Assembly (NCBI GenBank): GCA_019429125.1
Contig: JAHYJO010000012.1
Span: 1-48,506 of the forward strand
Direction of reading: 5' to 3'
DNA from: Nanobdellati archaeon
Lineage (GTDB): Archaea > EX4484-52 > GLR71
DNA length: 48,506 nt
Shown here: piece by piece, positions 10,921 through 20,872 of the stretch
Layout: each line of letters opens with the position of its first letter
How positions within the stretch are numbered: the stretch's first letter is position 1
Notes under the pieces: model-generated
The model's database searches: none
What the model saw: the letters and a program-made list of their open reading frames with translations, nothing else
Told to the model about the DNA's origin: nothing
Program-made: the position numbers and the translations under genes

Positions 10921-11004
10921 GTCGTTTTTAGATTAAGTGTATTTTGTTTTTCAGATAAATTTATATAACTTATTTATTCATTAATTTTCAGTAGGGTAAT
11001 AATT

Positions 11005-13398
11005 ATGGTGGATGCTAAGATTTCTGAGACAAAATGGGACAAGGCTTTTGAGTCTGAGATTTATGCGAAATGGAAGAAGGATAAGACTTATAAGTTTGAT
11101 AAGGATTCTAAGAAAAAAGTATATTCTATTGATACACCACCACCTTATGTAAACAGTCCTATTCATTTAGGTCATGCGACGACGTATGCGCTCATGGACA
11201 TGTTCGCACGGTACAAACGGATGAAAGGGTTTAATGTGCTTTTTCCGTTGGGTCTTGACAGGAACGGGTTGCCTATTGAGATGGCTGCTGAAAAAAAGTT
11301 CGGTGTAAAGCTTACTGAGACTAAACGCGAGGAATTTTTAGGTTTATGTGAAAAGATTTTAGGTGAGTCATCTGAGATTTCTACGGAATCATTTTTAAGG
11401 TTGGGTATCAGTTTTAATTCTTGGGAAGTTGGCAAAAAAATAGGTGATATGTACCATACTGACTCTGATGATTATAGGACCCTTACTCAGTCTACTTTTA
11501 TTGATCTTTGGAAGAAAGGTATGATACATGAGGATAAAAGGATTAACAATTGGTGTCCTGGATGCCAGACAACTCTTGCTGATTGCGAGATTGAGTATCA
11601 TGAACTGTCTACATTTTTTAATGATATCACGTTTAAGGTAAAAGAAACTGGCGAGGATATAATTATAGGTACCACGCGGCCTGAGCTTGTGTGCAGTTGC
11701 GGTATGGTCATATTTAATCCTGAAGATAAAAGGTATAAACATCTTGAGGGCAAGACTGCTATCACTCCGGTGTTCAATAAGGAGGTCCCCATTCGTGCGC
11801 ATCCGTTTGCAGATATGGGTAAGGGTACAGGTCTTGTTATGATGTGTTCGGCTGGGGACACTACTGATATCAGATTTTTTCGTGAGATGGGGCTCAATCC
11901 AGTTATATCAATTAATAAGGATGGGACTATGAATGGAAATGCTGGGTTCCTTGAAGGTATGAAAGTGCGCGATGCAAGGCTTGCTATGGTTGAGACTCTG
12001 AAAGAAAAAGGACTTCATGCTGGCTCTAAAAGGACTACGCATAGGACTCCTGTCTGTGAAAGGTCAAAAGACGAGGTTGAGTTCATTGAGATGAGTGAGC
12101 TGTACATGAAACAAGTTGACTTTAAAGATGACATGGTCAAGATTGCAAAGAGCGTTAATTTTTATTCTGAGAATTCACGGAAGATACTTCTTGACTGGAT
12201 TGATGGGGTGTCTATTGACTGGCCGATTTCACGGAGACGGTATTATGCAACACCTATACCTCTTTGGTATTGTGCTGATTGCGGGGAAGTTATAGTTCCT
12301 GAAAAATCGGGTGAACTATATAACCCATGGAAAGATAAGTGTCCAATAGATAAGTGTCCTGAGTGTGGCAGTTCTAAATTTAAAGGTGACGAGCGTGTGT
12401 TTGATACATGGTTTGACTCTTCAAATTCACCGCTTTATATATTGAAGTATATGCGTGATGATAAATTTTTCAATAAATCTATGCCTTGTTCGCTTAGGCC
12501 TCAAGGTAAGGAAATTGTAAGGACTTGGCTTTATTATACACTTCTTAAAGGGTATCATCTTGTAGATAAACCTATATTTGATGATGTGTTTGTGCATTTC
12601 CATATATTGGATGAAACTGGTATTAAGATGTCAAAGTCTCTCGGTAATGTGATTGATCCACGTGAGATACTTGAAAAGTTCGGTGCTGAACCTTTCAGGT
12701 TATGGGCTACTGTTGAAGGTAATCTTGACAAGACTGATTTTAGGTGTTCGTATGACAGGATTGAGGGGGCGGGCAAGACTCTTGCTAAATTCTGGAATGT
12801 GTCACGGTTCATTTCTATGTTTGAGGCAAGCGATGCCAAGGCTGAATTCAATGACATTGATTTTTGGATAAGGGGTGAGATGTCGAGACTTGTAAAGCTT
12901 GCTGATACGGGATATACTAAATATGATTTCCATAAGCCTATGATTGAGATTAAACATTTTATCTGGGAAACGTTCTCATCACATTATCTTGAGCTTGTGA
13001 AGAATAGGGCTTATAATTCTGAAGGTAAGTTTACGGCTGGTGAACAGAAGGGTGCGGTCGATACACTCAATTATTGCCTTCGCATGATGTTGAAGATTAC
13101 TGCGCCTGTGTTGCCATTTTTGACTTATAAAATCTATATGGAACTTGATGGTCATGATATACATTTTGAGGATTTTCCTGCTACTGAAAAATGTGTGAAA
13201 TCTAAGTTTGGGACTGACGATATTGTTGCATTAAATGGGATTATATGGAAAGCTAAACAGGGCGCAGGACTATCGCTTAAGAGTGAGATAATTGAAGTTA
13301 TTATGCCTCGCAAGTTTAAGTCTGTTGAGAAAGAGATTATGCTGACACATAATGTTAAAAAGATTGGTTATGGTGATGATGTTAAGGTTACTGTGTAA
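11005..13398 (+). CDS. valS: Valyl-tRNA synthetase (archaeal type)
   Basis: YSIDTPPPYVNSPIHLGHATTYALMDMFARYKRMKGFNVLFPLG, WPISRRRYYATPIPLWYC, KMSKSLGNVIDPREIL, VEGNLDKTDFRCSYDRIEGAGKTLAKFWNVSRFI. Confidence 0.9.
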   Translation: MVDAKISETKWDKAFESEIYAKWKKDKTYKFDKDSKKKVYSIDTPPPYVNSPIHLGHATTYALMDMFARYKRMKGFNVLFPLGLDRNGLPIEMAAEKKFGVKLTETKREEFLGLCEKILGESSEISTESFLRLGISFNSWEVGKKIGDMYHTDSDDYRTLTQSTFIDLWKKGMIHEDKRINNWCPGCQTTLADCEIEYHELSTFFNDITFKVKETGEDIIIGTTRPELVCSCGMVIFNPEDKRYKHLEGKTAITPVFNKEVPIRAHPFADMGKGTGLVMMCSAGDTTDIRFFREMGLNPVISINKDGTMNGNAGFLEGMKVRDARLAMVETLKEKGLHAGSKRTTHRTPVCERSKDEVEFIEMSELYMKQVDFKDDMVKIAKSVNFYSENSRKILLDWIDGVSIDWPISRRRYYATPIPLWYCADCGEVIVPEKSGELYNPWKDKCPIDKCPECGSSKFKGDERVFDTWFDSSNSPLYILKYMRDDKFFNKSMPCSLRPQGKEIVRTWLYYTLLKGYHLVDKPIFDDVFVHFHILDETGIKMSKSLGNVIDPREILEKFGAEPFRLWATVEGNLDKTDFRCSYDRIEGAGKTLAKFWNVSRFISMFEASDAKAEFNDIDFWIRGEMSRLVKLADTGYTKYDFHKPMIEIKHFIWETFSSHYLELVKNRAYNSEGKFTAGEQKGAVDTLNYCLRMMLKITAPVLPFLTYKIYMELDGHDIHFEDFPATEKCVKSKFGTDDIVALNGIIWKAKQGAGLSLKSEIIEVIMPRKFKSVEKEIMLTHNVKKIGYGDDVKVTV

Positions 13399-13503
13399 TT
13401 TTTGAGTGCCATAAACATTTATAAAGATTTATTGTTAAGTTTAGTTACAATTGTCTGCTCGTAATACTACTTAGGTAGGAGAGGGCTAGTTCTTGTGATT
13501 TAT

Positions 13504-13680
13504 ATGAAGTTTGATTTTAAGAAGAAAATAACTGAATGGAAGCGGGTCTTAAGCATAACTAAAAAACCGTCCAAGCAAGAGTTTTCAGCATCTGCAAAAA
13601 TTACAGGAATAGGTATGCTTATGATTGGATTTGTCGGATTTTTGATATATGTATTCGGCAAGGTTACAAATATATTTTAA
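13504..13680 (+). CDS. secE: Preprotein translocase SecE/Sec61-gamma
   Basis: Single-TM protein KKITEWKRVLSITKKPSKQEFSASAKITGIGMLMIGFVGFLIYVFGKV immediately upstream of spt5/uL11. Track start 13495. Confidence 0.85.
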   Translation: MKFDFKKKITEWKRVLSITKKPSKQEFSASAKITGIGMLMIGFVGFLIYVFGKVTNIF

Positions 13681-13693
13681 GAGGTTATCGATT

Positions 13694-14128
13694 ATGATAT
13701 TTACTGTACGTACAACTGTTGGGCGAGAAAAGACGGCTATTGATTCAATCAATGTAAAAATTCAGGGTTCATTAGGACCTATCAAGGCTGTTATAAGTCC
13801 TGCAGAGCTTAAAGGATATATTTTTGTTGAAGGTGATGATGCCGATTCAGTCACTGAAGCCTTGAGAGCAGTGCCTCATGTTAAAGGTCTTATTAAAAAA
13901 CAGGTTGAGATTGAACAGATTGAAAGTTTCTTTGAAAATAAGGTTGAAATAATACAGTTCAAAGAAGGGGACCTTGTTGAAGTCATAGGGGGACCATTCA
14001 AGAAAGAAAAAGCTAGAGTTACGAGAATTAATGATACGAAGAGAGACGCAAAGGTTGAGCTTGTTGATGCTACGGTTCCAATACCTATCACAATCAAGTT
14101 GGATCTTCTTAAAAAAATAAATAATTGA
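13694..14128 (+). CDS. spt5: Transcription elongation factor Spt5/NusG
   Basis: MIFTVRTTVGREKTAIDSI...KGYIFVEG...KEGDLVEVIGGPFKKEKARVTRI (KOW). Track start 13649; 13694 more likely. Confidence 0.9.
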   Translation: MIFTVRTTVGREKTAIDSINVKIQGSLGPIKAVISPAELKGYIFVEGDDADSVTEALRAVPHVKGLIKKQVEIEQIESFFENKVEIIQFKEGDLVEVIGGPFKKEKARVTRINDTKRDAKVELVDATVPIPITIKLDLLKKINN

Positions 14129-14142
14129 AATGTTGATTGATT

Positions 14143-14889
14143 ATGGGAACAAAAGTAATTGAAACACTTGTTGATGCTGGAAAAGCTTCTGCTGGACCAC
14201 CATTAGGACCAGCTTTAGGACCTATGGGTGTTAATATTGGTAATGTCATTGCTGCTATAAATGAAAAGACCAAAGATTTTTCAGGCATGAAAGTTCCTGT
14301 AAAAGTTATAATTGATGAAGAGACAAAAGAGTTTAAAATTACTATAGGTACTCCTCCTACATCACAGCTAATAAAGAAAGAACTTAATATTTTAAAAGGT
14401 GCACAAAAAACTGGTGAAGAGTTTGTAGCTGATATGAAAATTGAGCAAGCAATAAAGGTTGCAAAGATGAAAATGGATTCTATGGGTGCTAAAGATATTA
14501 AGGCTGCTGTAAAGACTGTCTGTGGTACTTGCCTTTCTATGGGTGTCATGATGGAGGGTAAGTCTGTGAAAGAGGCTCTTGTTGATATTGATAATGGTAT
14601 TTATGATGGTAAGATAATATCTGGAAAGACTGAGCTTACTGCTGAGGAACTTAAAGTGCAGGAAGATGAGAAAAAACAGTTGATTGAAAGCACTAAACTG
14701 ATGCATGCTAAAGAAGAAGAGGTTGCAAAGCAGTTAATATCTCAGATGAAAGGTAAGAGTCCTGAGGAAGTACGACATCGTCTTACTGAGCAGAACATTC
14801 ACAAAGACGTGATTGAAAAATTGCTTCCTAAGACTTCGTCAAAGGATGGCAAGGATGCAGGTAAAGATGCTGCTCCTAAGAAAAAATAA
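14143..14889 (+). CDS. rpl11: Ribosomal protein uL11 with long C-terminal extension
   Basis: MGTKVIETLVDAGKASAGPPLGPALGPMGVNIGNVI, then about 85 extra charged residues. Confidence 0.93.
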   Translation: MGTKVIETLVDAGKASAGPPLGPALGPMGVNIGNVIAAINEKTKDFSGMKVPVKVIIDEETKEFKITIGTPPTSQLIKKELNILKGAQKTGEEFVADMKIEQAIKVAKMKMDSMGAKDIKAAVKTVCGTCLSMGVMMEGKSVKEALVDIDNGIYDGKIISGKTELTAEELKVQEDEKKQLIESTKLMHAKEEEVAKQLISQMKGKSPEEVRHRLTEQNIHKDVIEKLLPKTSSKDGKDAGKDAAPKKK

Positions 14890-14914
14890 TATATTGATGG
14901 TTGCGTGATATAAT

Positions 14915-15544
14915 ATGAGTGATATACTAAATGCAATAAAGACTGTAAGGAAAGACACAAAAGAACGAAAATTTACACAGTCTTTTGAAGTTGCTTTAAA
15001 CCTTAAGGGTATTGATTTTAAAAAGCCGGAAAGTAAGTTTAAGGAAGATATAATGTTACCTAATGGTCGTGGTAATCCCTCTATTGTTGGTGTTATTGGT
15101 GACGAATTAGTCTCAAAATCTAAAGGTATCTGTGATGTATTTGTTACGGGTGATGATCTTTCTCGTTTAGAAAAAGATAAAAAACAAGCAAAAACACTTG
15201 TTAACAGTGCTGATTTTTTTATAGCTGAACCTGCGTTCATGGGAAAAGTCGGTAAAGGTCTTGGTAGAATTATGGGTCCTAAAAATAAGATGCCTCAACC
15301 ATTTCCGCCAACTGGTGATCCTAAAGGGCTTGTTGAAAGATTAAAAAAGACTACACGGATTGTATTGAAGGATGCTCCTGTAATACATTGTCTTGTAGGG
15401 AACGAGAAGATGAGTGATGAAGAGCTTGAAGCAAATATTAAACATGTTATCTCTTCAATAACTTCAAAGCTTCCAAATAATCAGCACAATATTAAGTCAT
15501 TATATCTTAAGATGACTATGGGTCCTGCTGTGAAGATTAGGTAA
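14915..15544 (+). CDS. rpl1: Ribosomal protein uL1
   Basis: AFMGKVGKGLGRIMGPKNKMPQPFPP. Confidence 0.95.
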   Translation: MSDILNAIKTVRKDTKERKFTQSFEVALNLKGIDFKKPESKFKEDIMLPNGRGNPSIVGVIGDELVSKSKGICDVFVTGDDLSRLEKDKKQAKTLVNSADFFIAEPAFMGKVGKGLGRIMGPKNKMPQPFPPTGDPKGLVERLKKTTRIVLKDAPVIHCLVGNEKMSDEELEANIKHVISSITSKLPNNQHNIKSLYLKMTMGPAVKIR

Positions 15545-15555
15545 GGTGTGATATT

Positions 15556-16533
15556 ATGGTTCAACAAGACAAAAAAGATAAGGTAAAGGAACTTACAGAA
15601 CTCATGAATAAATATTCTGTTATTAATTTTTTAGAATTGAGTAAGCTTCCAGCATCACAGATTCATAGCATAAAGAAAGATATCCGAGGTATCTCAAAGG
15701 TTGTTGTTGCAAAAAAAAGAATTATTAAGCTTGCGTTTGAACAATCTGATAAGAAAGATATAGAAAAACTTTTTGATATACCTGTTGCTATTCCTGGTCT
15801 GATATTTTCAAATGAGAATCCATTTAAGTTATTTGGTATCCTTAAGAGAAATAAGGCTGAAGCTTTTGCAAAAGTTGGTGATAAAGCACCACATGATATA
15901 GTGATTCCTGCAGGAGATACTAATCTTGCTCCAGGTCCCATGATAGGCACTTTGCAGAAAGCTAAGGTGGCAGCAAGAATACAAGGGGATAAGATAGTTA
16001 TTGCTTCAGATTCTAAAGTGGCTTCTGAAGGTGATATTATTGATGCTAATCTTTCATCTATTCTTATGCAGCTTGGAATTAAACCTATGGAAATAGGACT
16101 TAATGTGGTTGCAGCATATGAGAATGGTGTCATATTTGATAAGAATACTTTAGATATTGATTTAGGTGCTTACAAGTCAAATTTCATGTTAGCATATATT
16201 AGTTCGTTAAATCTTGCAGTCAGTGCGGTTATAATGAATGGTAGGAGTGTACCTATCTTAGTTGGTAAGGCTCATACGAATGCTTTAAATCTTGCTGTTT
16301 ATGCAAATGTTGCAAATAGTGAAACAATCTCAATGTTTATCTCAAAAGCACAGGCTCAAATGAATTCTGTTGCATCCAGATTACCTGAAAATGCAAGAGG
16401 TAGTGTTGTTGTAACTGCACAGGCTGAACCTGATACAACAGGAGATAAAAAAGAAGAACCTGAATCAAAATCTGTTTCGGAAGAAAAGAAACCTGACGAG
16501 ATGGCTATGGGTCTTGGGTCTCTTTTTGGTTGA
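15556..16533 (+). CDS. rplP0: Ribosomal protein uL10 (P0)
   Basis: Acidic C-tail EEKKPDEMAMGLGSLFG; operon position. Confidence 0.95.
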   Translation: MVQQDKKDKVKELTELMNKYSVINFLELSKLPASQIHSIKKDIRGISKVVVAKKRIIKLAFEQSDKKDIEKLFDIPVAIPGLIFSNENPFKLFGILKRNKAEAFAKVGDKAPHDIVIPAGDTNLAPGPMIGTLQKAKVAARIQGDKIVIASDSKVASEGDIIDANLSSILMQLGIKPMEIGLNVVAAYENGVIFDKNTLDIDLGAYKSNFMLAYISSLNLAVSAVIMNGRSVPILVGKAHTNALNLAVYANVANSETISMFISKAQAQMNSVASRLPENARGSVVVTAQAEPDTTGDKKEEPESKSVSEEKKPDEMAMGLGSLFG

Positions 16534-16562
16534 GATAATGACATAATATTGGAGGAATTGAT

Positions 16563-16853
16563 ATGGAATATATATACGCGGCAATGTTACTACATGCTTT
16601 AGGAAATAAGGTTGATGAACCAAGTGTTAAGAAAGTTCTTGATGCAGCGGGTGCTAAAACTGATGATTCAAGAGTTAAGGCTCTAATTGCAGCTCTTGAT
16701 GGTGTTGATATGGAAGAAGCAATAAATACAGCAGCATTAGCACCACAGGTAGCAGTAGCTCCTGTAGCTGCTCCTGTAGCAGCTAAAGAAGAGAAGAAAG
16801 AAGAACCTAAACCTGAAGCAGCAGCGGCAGGTCTTGGTGCTCTATTCGGTTAG
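16563..16853 (+). CDS. rpl12: Ribosomal protein P1 (archaeal L12)
   Basis: [19 protein letters not shown]...[22 protein letters not shown]. Confidence 0.95.
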   Translation: MEYIYAAMLLHALGNKVDEPSVKKVLDAAGAKTDDSRVKALIAALDGVDMEEAINTAALAPQVAVAPVAAPVAAKEEKKEEPKPEAAAAGLGALFG

Positions 16854-16932
16854 ATTTTTTGATTTTTGATTTTTCTTTTTTCTTTTTTTTGAAAAGAAGA
16901 TCTTTCTCTTTTTTTTATTTTTTTATTTTGTT
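16854..16932 (+). terminator. T-tract termination region after the ribosomal stalk operon
   Basis: Successive T-runs with a small AGATCT-centred inverted repeat right after the P1 stop. Confidence 0.55.
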
Positions 16933-16965
16933 TTCAGTTTTTAATTATATATTTTAGGGGTTATC

Positions 16966-17217
16966 ATGTCTAGGGCTGATAATAAACGTTGCACTAATTG
17001 TAAATTTTTTTTTCTGGCACATAGATGTGATGGTGTTTGTGAATTCTGTACATATCCTGGTTTAATGTGGCAGTATAAGGTAATTAATGGTCGCGTGCCT
17101 ATCTATATGGATTTGGATCAAATAGATGTATTGTCTTGTGAAAATTATGTTTTTAATCCATTTACATATTATATTAATATTTTTTTGTTGCGTTTCTTGA
17201 GAAAAGAGATTGTTTAG
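16966..17217 (+). CDS. Small cysteine-rich protein
   Basis: MSRADNKRCTNCKFFFLAHRCDGVCEFCTYPG: clustered Cys/His. Confidence 0.6.
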   Translation: MSRADNKRCTNCKFFFLAHRCDGVCEFCTYPGLMWQYKVINGRVPIYMDLDQIDVLSCENYVFNPFTYYINIFLLRFLRKEIV

Positions 17218-17861
17218 AAATGGAATAGTTTTGATTGTTTTTTTTCATATATTATATTTTGTGCGGTCTTCCATGAATGCCGGACATATTCTGGAAAGGT
17301 TTTATTCTTTTTAAAATATGATCTTAGGAATTCTTTTGTCTTTGGATCTGCTGGGTAACCTGAGCCTATTGGTTCATTTAGCTCTTTTTCAATCAGTTTT
17401 ATGTTTTTGTCTCTTGTCACTTTGGCTATTATTGATGCTGCTGATACGACTGGGTATCTTTCATCCGCTTTGTGTTCTGCAATCAGGTTTATTTTTCTGT
17501 TGACTTTTGCTTTTAGGCGTTCGGGAAAGTCTGAGTTTCTTTCGGGGAGGTCAAGGTATACTGTATCTGCATCAAGGCTGTTTATTATTTCCGCAAAGGC
17601 GTTCAATTCTATTTCGTTTAGTGATATATTTTTTCTTAAGTTGTCTATATCTTTTGCAGTTATTGTGATTGTTTTTATCTTTGTCGCAATCTTTTTTATT
17701 TCGGTTTGCAGTTCTTCCCGTCTTTTAGGAGATAAGAGCTTTGAATCTTTGATATCAAGCTCTTTTAAGATAATTTCATCCTTTGTCCTTATCTGTATGC
17801 CTGAGAGTGTCATTGGACCAATTACTGGACCTCTGCCTGCTTCATCTAGTCCTATTATCAT
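17214..17861 (-). CDS. rnhB: Ribonuclease HII
   Basis: MIIGLDEAGRGPVIGPMTLSGI, VVSAASIIAKVTRDKNI. Confidence 0.95.
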   Translation of the reverse strand: MIIGLDEAGRGPVIGPMTLSGIQIRTKDEIILKELDIKDSKLLSPKRREELQTEIKKIATKIKTITITAKDIDNLRKNISLNEIELNAFAEIINSLDADTVYLDLPERNSDFPERLKAKVNRKINLIAEHKADERYPVVSAASIIAKVTRDKNIKLIEKELNEPIGSGYPADPKTKEFLRSYFKKNKTFPEYVRHSWKTAQNIIYEKKQSKLFHF

Positions 17862-17945
17862 ATATATCCTCGGGGTATGCGTTAAGCTTATAAAAATAAG
17901 TATTATATTGTATATATTCTTATTGTATTATATTATTTTTTTAGT

Positions 17946-18020
17946 AGCGGGATGGAATAGCTTGGAGTGTTCGTCGGGCTCATAACCCGAAGGTCAGAGG
18001 TTCAAATCCTCTTCCCGCTA
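17946..18020 (+). tRNA. Initiator tRNA-Met (CAT)
   Basis: AGCGGGA...TCCCGCT acceptor stem with A1:U72, anticodon arm TCGGGCTCATAACCCGA with the GGG:CCC pairs of initiators, T-arm AGAGGTTCAAATCCTCT, discriminator A. Confidence 0.95.
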
Positions 18021-18031
18021 TATTTTTTAAT

Positions 18032-18535
18032 CTAGGGTATTATCCATTGGATAAAAGTTACTACTTTGAGTATACCTTTTGAAAGGAAAATGAGTATTTT
18101 TGTCTTTAAGCTTGCTTTTTTTGTTGTGCTGTATTCTATCTTGTCACTATTTATTGCATCAAGTATTACTTGTGCTGGGTCATTTGAAGATTCAATTGTA
18201 GTCAGGTCTTCAAGTACTGTTTCGTTCAGTTTTAGTGTTATTGTGGCATTTGGGTCTGAACCTTTTTTTATGTATTCAAGGCTTCCGTTATTGGTCGTGA
18301 TTGTGAATACTTGATTTGTTTCAGTAAGTGTTATTTCTAAAATTTCGTTACCTAAGGTGTTTTTTAAGGTTTCCATTGCGTTGTTATCTGGATTTTCTGT
18401 GTTTATATAATCTTTTATTTGATCTACTGTTTCATTGCTTATTTCGATATTTTCAAACTGGTTATAATCAATAGCGGAGACTATTGTAGAACTAAATATT
18501 AACCAAAATACCATTGCTGTTAGCGTTTTTCTCAT
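18032..18535 (-). CDS. Secreted/membrane protein, possibly SCP2-like
   Basis: Signal peptide MRKTLTAMVFWLIFSSTIVSA; DPNATITLKLNETVLEDL; C-terminal hydrophobic helix. Domain call is weak. Confidence 0.6.
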   Translation of the reverse strand: MRKTLTAMVFWLIFSSTIVSAIDYNQFENIEISNETVDQIKDYINTENPDNNAMETLKNTLGNEILEITLTETNQVFTITTNNGSLEYIKKGSDPNATITLKLNETVLEDLTTIESSNDPAQVILDAINSDKIEYSTTKKASLKTKILIFLSKGILKVVTFIQWIIP

Positions 18536-18579
18536 ATGTGTATATGTGGTTTGGTTGTTTATATATCTTTGGGGTTTAT

Positions 18580-18806
18580 GGTGCCTAATTGGTGATTTTT
18601 GGTCATTATTGTTGGGATGGTGCCTAATTGTGTCCTTTTTGTAGATTTGTGTTGATTTTAAGATGAATGGGTTTGTCTCTTTTTGGTTTTTTGGTTTTTT
18701 GGTTATGTGTAAGTATATAGTGCCTAACTGCTTGGTTTATTGTTAAATTAAAGTATGGTGACTAACTGTATTTTTTTGTATGTGTTATATGAATAGTGCC
18801 TAATTG
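18580..18806 (+). repeat. Cluster of five GGTGCCTAATTG-type repeats, + orientation
   Basis: GGTGCCTAATTG 18580-18591, GGTGCCTAATTG 18619-18630, AGTGCCTAACTG 18719-18730, GGTGACTAACTG 18757-18768, AGTGCCTAATTG 18795-18806; spacings 39, 100, 38, 38. Confidence 0.85.
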
Positions 18807-18865
18807 ATGTTTTTTTCATGTTTTTTTCCGTTAGCTTTATTATCAACCTTTGACCTATTAGTAGT

Positions 18866-19798
18866 ATGGTCTTTGTTTGGCTTGTGAATAAGATTGCAGG
18901 TATATTTAAAAAATATGGGTCTGATATCTCAAAATCTGATGTTGATGAAGATTTCGATATGGTTCTTCAGGTAATTCAGGAAGGTTTCGGAAAGATTAGA
19001 AGTAGGTTTGAAACTGTTGATAATGAAATTAATAATATTCGTGCGGCCGTTCTTTTAAAAGATGTTCATTCTTCAGAGCATGAATCTTTAAGGCAAGATA
19101 TATTATCAAATACTTCTCAATATAATTATATATTAAATAATGTTCATAATTTATATAATCGGATTGATGCTGTTGAACAGAGTGTCGGGGCAGTTAATAA
19201 GTCTAGTGATTCTGAGGAACTTCATCAGATGTATAATAATCTTGATTCTCGTATTCAGTCATCTAATTTAAAAATACAAGAAGAAGTTATGGCTAAAATA
19301 ATTCCACATATTAATGCGATTGAAACTAAGATATCTGATGTTAATTCCAAAAATTATCAGCTTGTTGATGAAATTCGGGTTTTGAAAGAACAGATTAAGA
19401 TGTCTGTAAGATCTTCTGATAACAATGTTATCACAAAGGATAACAATATTGTCTCACCGATTAACAATGTTACCACAACAAATGAGTCATTGGATGTTGT
19501 ATCCCACAGTGTTACAACAGCATTTAAGCCAAGTCGTACGATTATAACATCACGTAATCTTAACAAAGTTTTACCTTCAGCACTTATTCCTACTTTCAAT
19601 GAGTTATTGAATGCTGATAAATTTTTATCTTATTTTGAGCTTGCTAAATTATTGGATAAACGTGAGGCAACTGCTAGAGCTTATGTGAATGATCTTCGTA
19701 ATCGTGGTGTTGCGGTTGAGGAGGAGACACGTGAAAATGGACGAAAACTTGTTAGGCTTGCAAAAGATATACGTCAGCAATATATTATTCCTGAATGA
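18866..19798 (+). CDS. Coiled-coil protein with C-terminal winged-helix-like DNA-binding domain
   Basis: Heptad-like middle (FGKIRSRFETVDNEINNIRAAV...), C-terminal HTH FLSYFELAKLLDKREATARAYVNDLRNRGVAVEEE. Confidence 0.75.
   Translation: MVFVWLVNKIAGIFKKYGSDISKSDVDEDFDMVLQVIQEGFGKIRSRFETVDNEINNIRAAVLLKDVHSSEHESLRQDILSNTSQYNYILNNVHNLYNRIDAVEQSVGAVNKSSDSEELHQMYNNLDSRIQSSNLKIQEEVMAKIIPHINAIETKISDVNSKNYQLVDEIRVLKEQIKMSVRSSDNNVITKDNNIVSPINNVTTTNESLDVVSHSVTTAFKPSRTIITSRNLNKVLPSALIPTFNELLNADKFLSYFELAKLLDKREATARAYVNDLRNRGVAVEEETRENGRKLVRLAKDIRQQYIIPE
19418..19480 (+). repeat. Three tandem 21-bp units with AACAATRTT, inside the coiled-coil/HTH gene
   Basis: GATAACAATGTTATCACAAAG / GATAACAATATTGTCTCACCG / ATTAACAATGTTACCACAACA, encoding DNNVITK-DNNIVSP-INNVTTT. 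Confidence 0.8.
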
Positions 19799-19885
19799 TT
19801 TATTGGATTCTTTTTTGAGTGTTATAATTTTGTTGTAACAGAGTCATAACCGTGTTCCCACAAGTGTTTGGTATAACAGAACAGC

Positions 19886-20260
19886 AACATAACAATGTTG
19901 TAACAGTGTTATGCGTCAAATGCGTCATTTGTTGTTATCTTGTCTTGGATGTTGTCATATTTAGGGATGTTATTCTTTCTATTTTAATGATACTTTTAGG
20001 TTCTTAAAAAAATTTCCTTTGAAATTCTAATCTTTCTGTTATAATTTATTTTAATATAAACTATTTCTATTTTTAGGTCGATTTGTATCTGTTTGTTGTT
20101 GTAGTATAACAACATAACAATGTTGTAACAGAATTATGTGTCATTCGTTGTTATTTAGTTAGATGTTGTCCTTCTAAGAGTGGTATGATCTTTCTATTTT
20201 TATAATATTTTTTGGTTCCTAAAATTTTTTTCTTTGAAATTTTAATGATCCTGTTATAAC
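19886..20260. repeat. Diverged direct duplication (about 150-160 bp units, offset 225 bp), each starting AACATAACAATGTTGTAACAG
   Basis: Identical 21-mer at 19886 and 20111; parallel downstream similarity ending TTTGAAATTYTAAT...CTGTTATAA near 20045 and 20260. Confidence 0.75.
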
Positions 20261-20689
20261 TATTTTTATTATGGTGTATTTAATCTTTTTTTTTGTTTTT
20301 GTTTTTTTGACTATTATGTGTCTTGCGTTATTGTAGTATTTTTATATTTGATCTATTTTTGTGTTGTAACTATGTTATTTTTGTTATTATCTTTGATATT
20401 GTTATTTATCTGTTATTTTGTTATAACAGCTGTTTTTGGCGTATTTTTTTGGTTTTTCTTCCTTTGGTATATTGTTTGGTTTTTTCTTCTTAACACTTAA
20501 ATTTTATGTATTTTATGTATTTTTTGTGTCTTTGTATTGTGAATACCAAAAGGGTATTTTGTCTAAATATGTTGTTTTTTGTGTATTTTTATCTGATGTT
20601 ATCGTTTTATATATCTCGCTATATTGGTATGTCTTTATATTCTTCTGATTTTTTTATTTTAACTCTCACATTTTTTGTGAGTTTTTTTA

Positions 20690-20721
20690 GTAATGTAGCT
20701 TTATAGTAATGTAGCTTTATA
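20690..20721. repeat. Perfect tandem duplication of 16-bp AGTAATGTAGCTTTAT
   Basis: Copies 20690-20705 and 20706-20721. Confidence 0.9.
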
Positions 20722-20824
20722 GTATTATTTTATTATAATTTTATATTTTTATATTTGTATCGTTTTATAGTTGTGTGTCTTTATTTATGTATATTATCAG
20801 GGTTTTATTGTATTATATTTTTAT

Positions 20825-20872
20825 AGTAGTCTATTATCATAGTAGTCTATTATCATAATAGTCTATTATTAT
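20825..20872. repeat. Three 16-bp tandem units AGTAGTCTATTATCAT
   Basis: 20825-20840, 20841-20856 identical; 20857-20872 AATAGTCTATTATTAT. Confidence 0.9.

Noticed and set aside
17401-17985. 194-aa + strand ORF antisense to rnhB and running into the tRNA
   Set aside because: Low-complexity Ser/Phe/Ile translation of the strand opposite rnhB; overlaps initiator tRNA.
20318-20706. Three short ORFs rich in Phe/Leu/Tyr/Val
   Set aside because: Products of T-rich noncoding DNA, not membrane proteins with any family signature.
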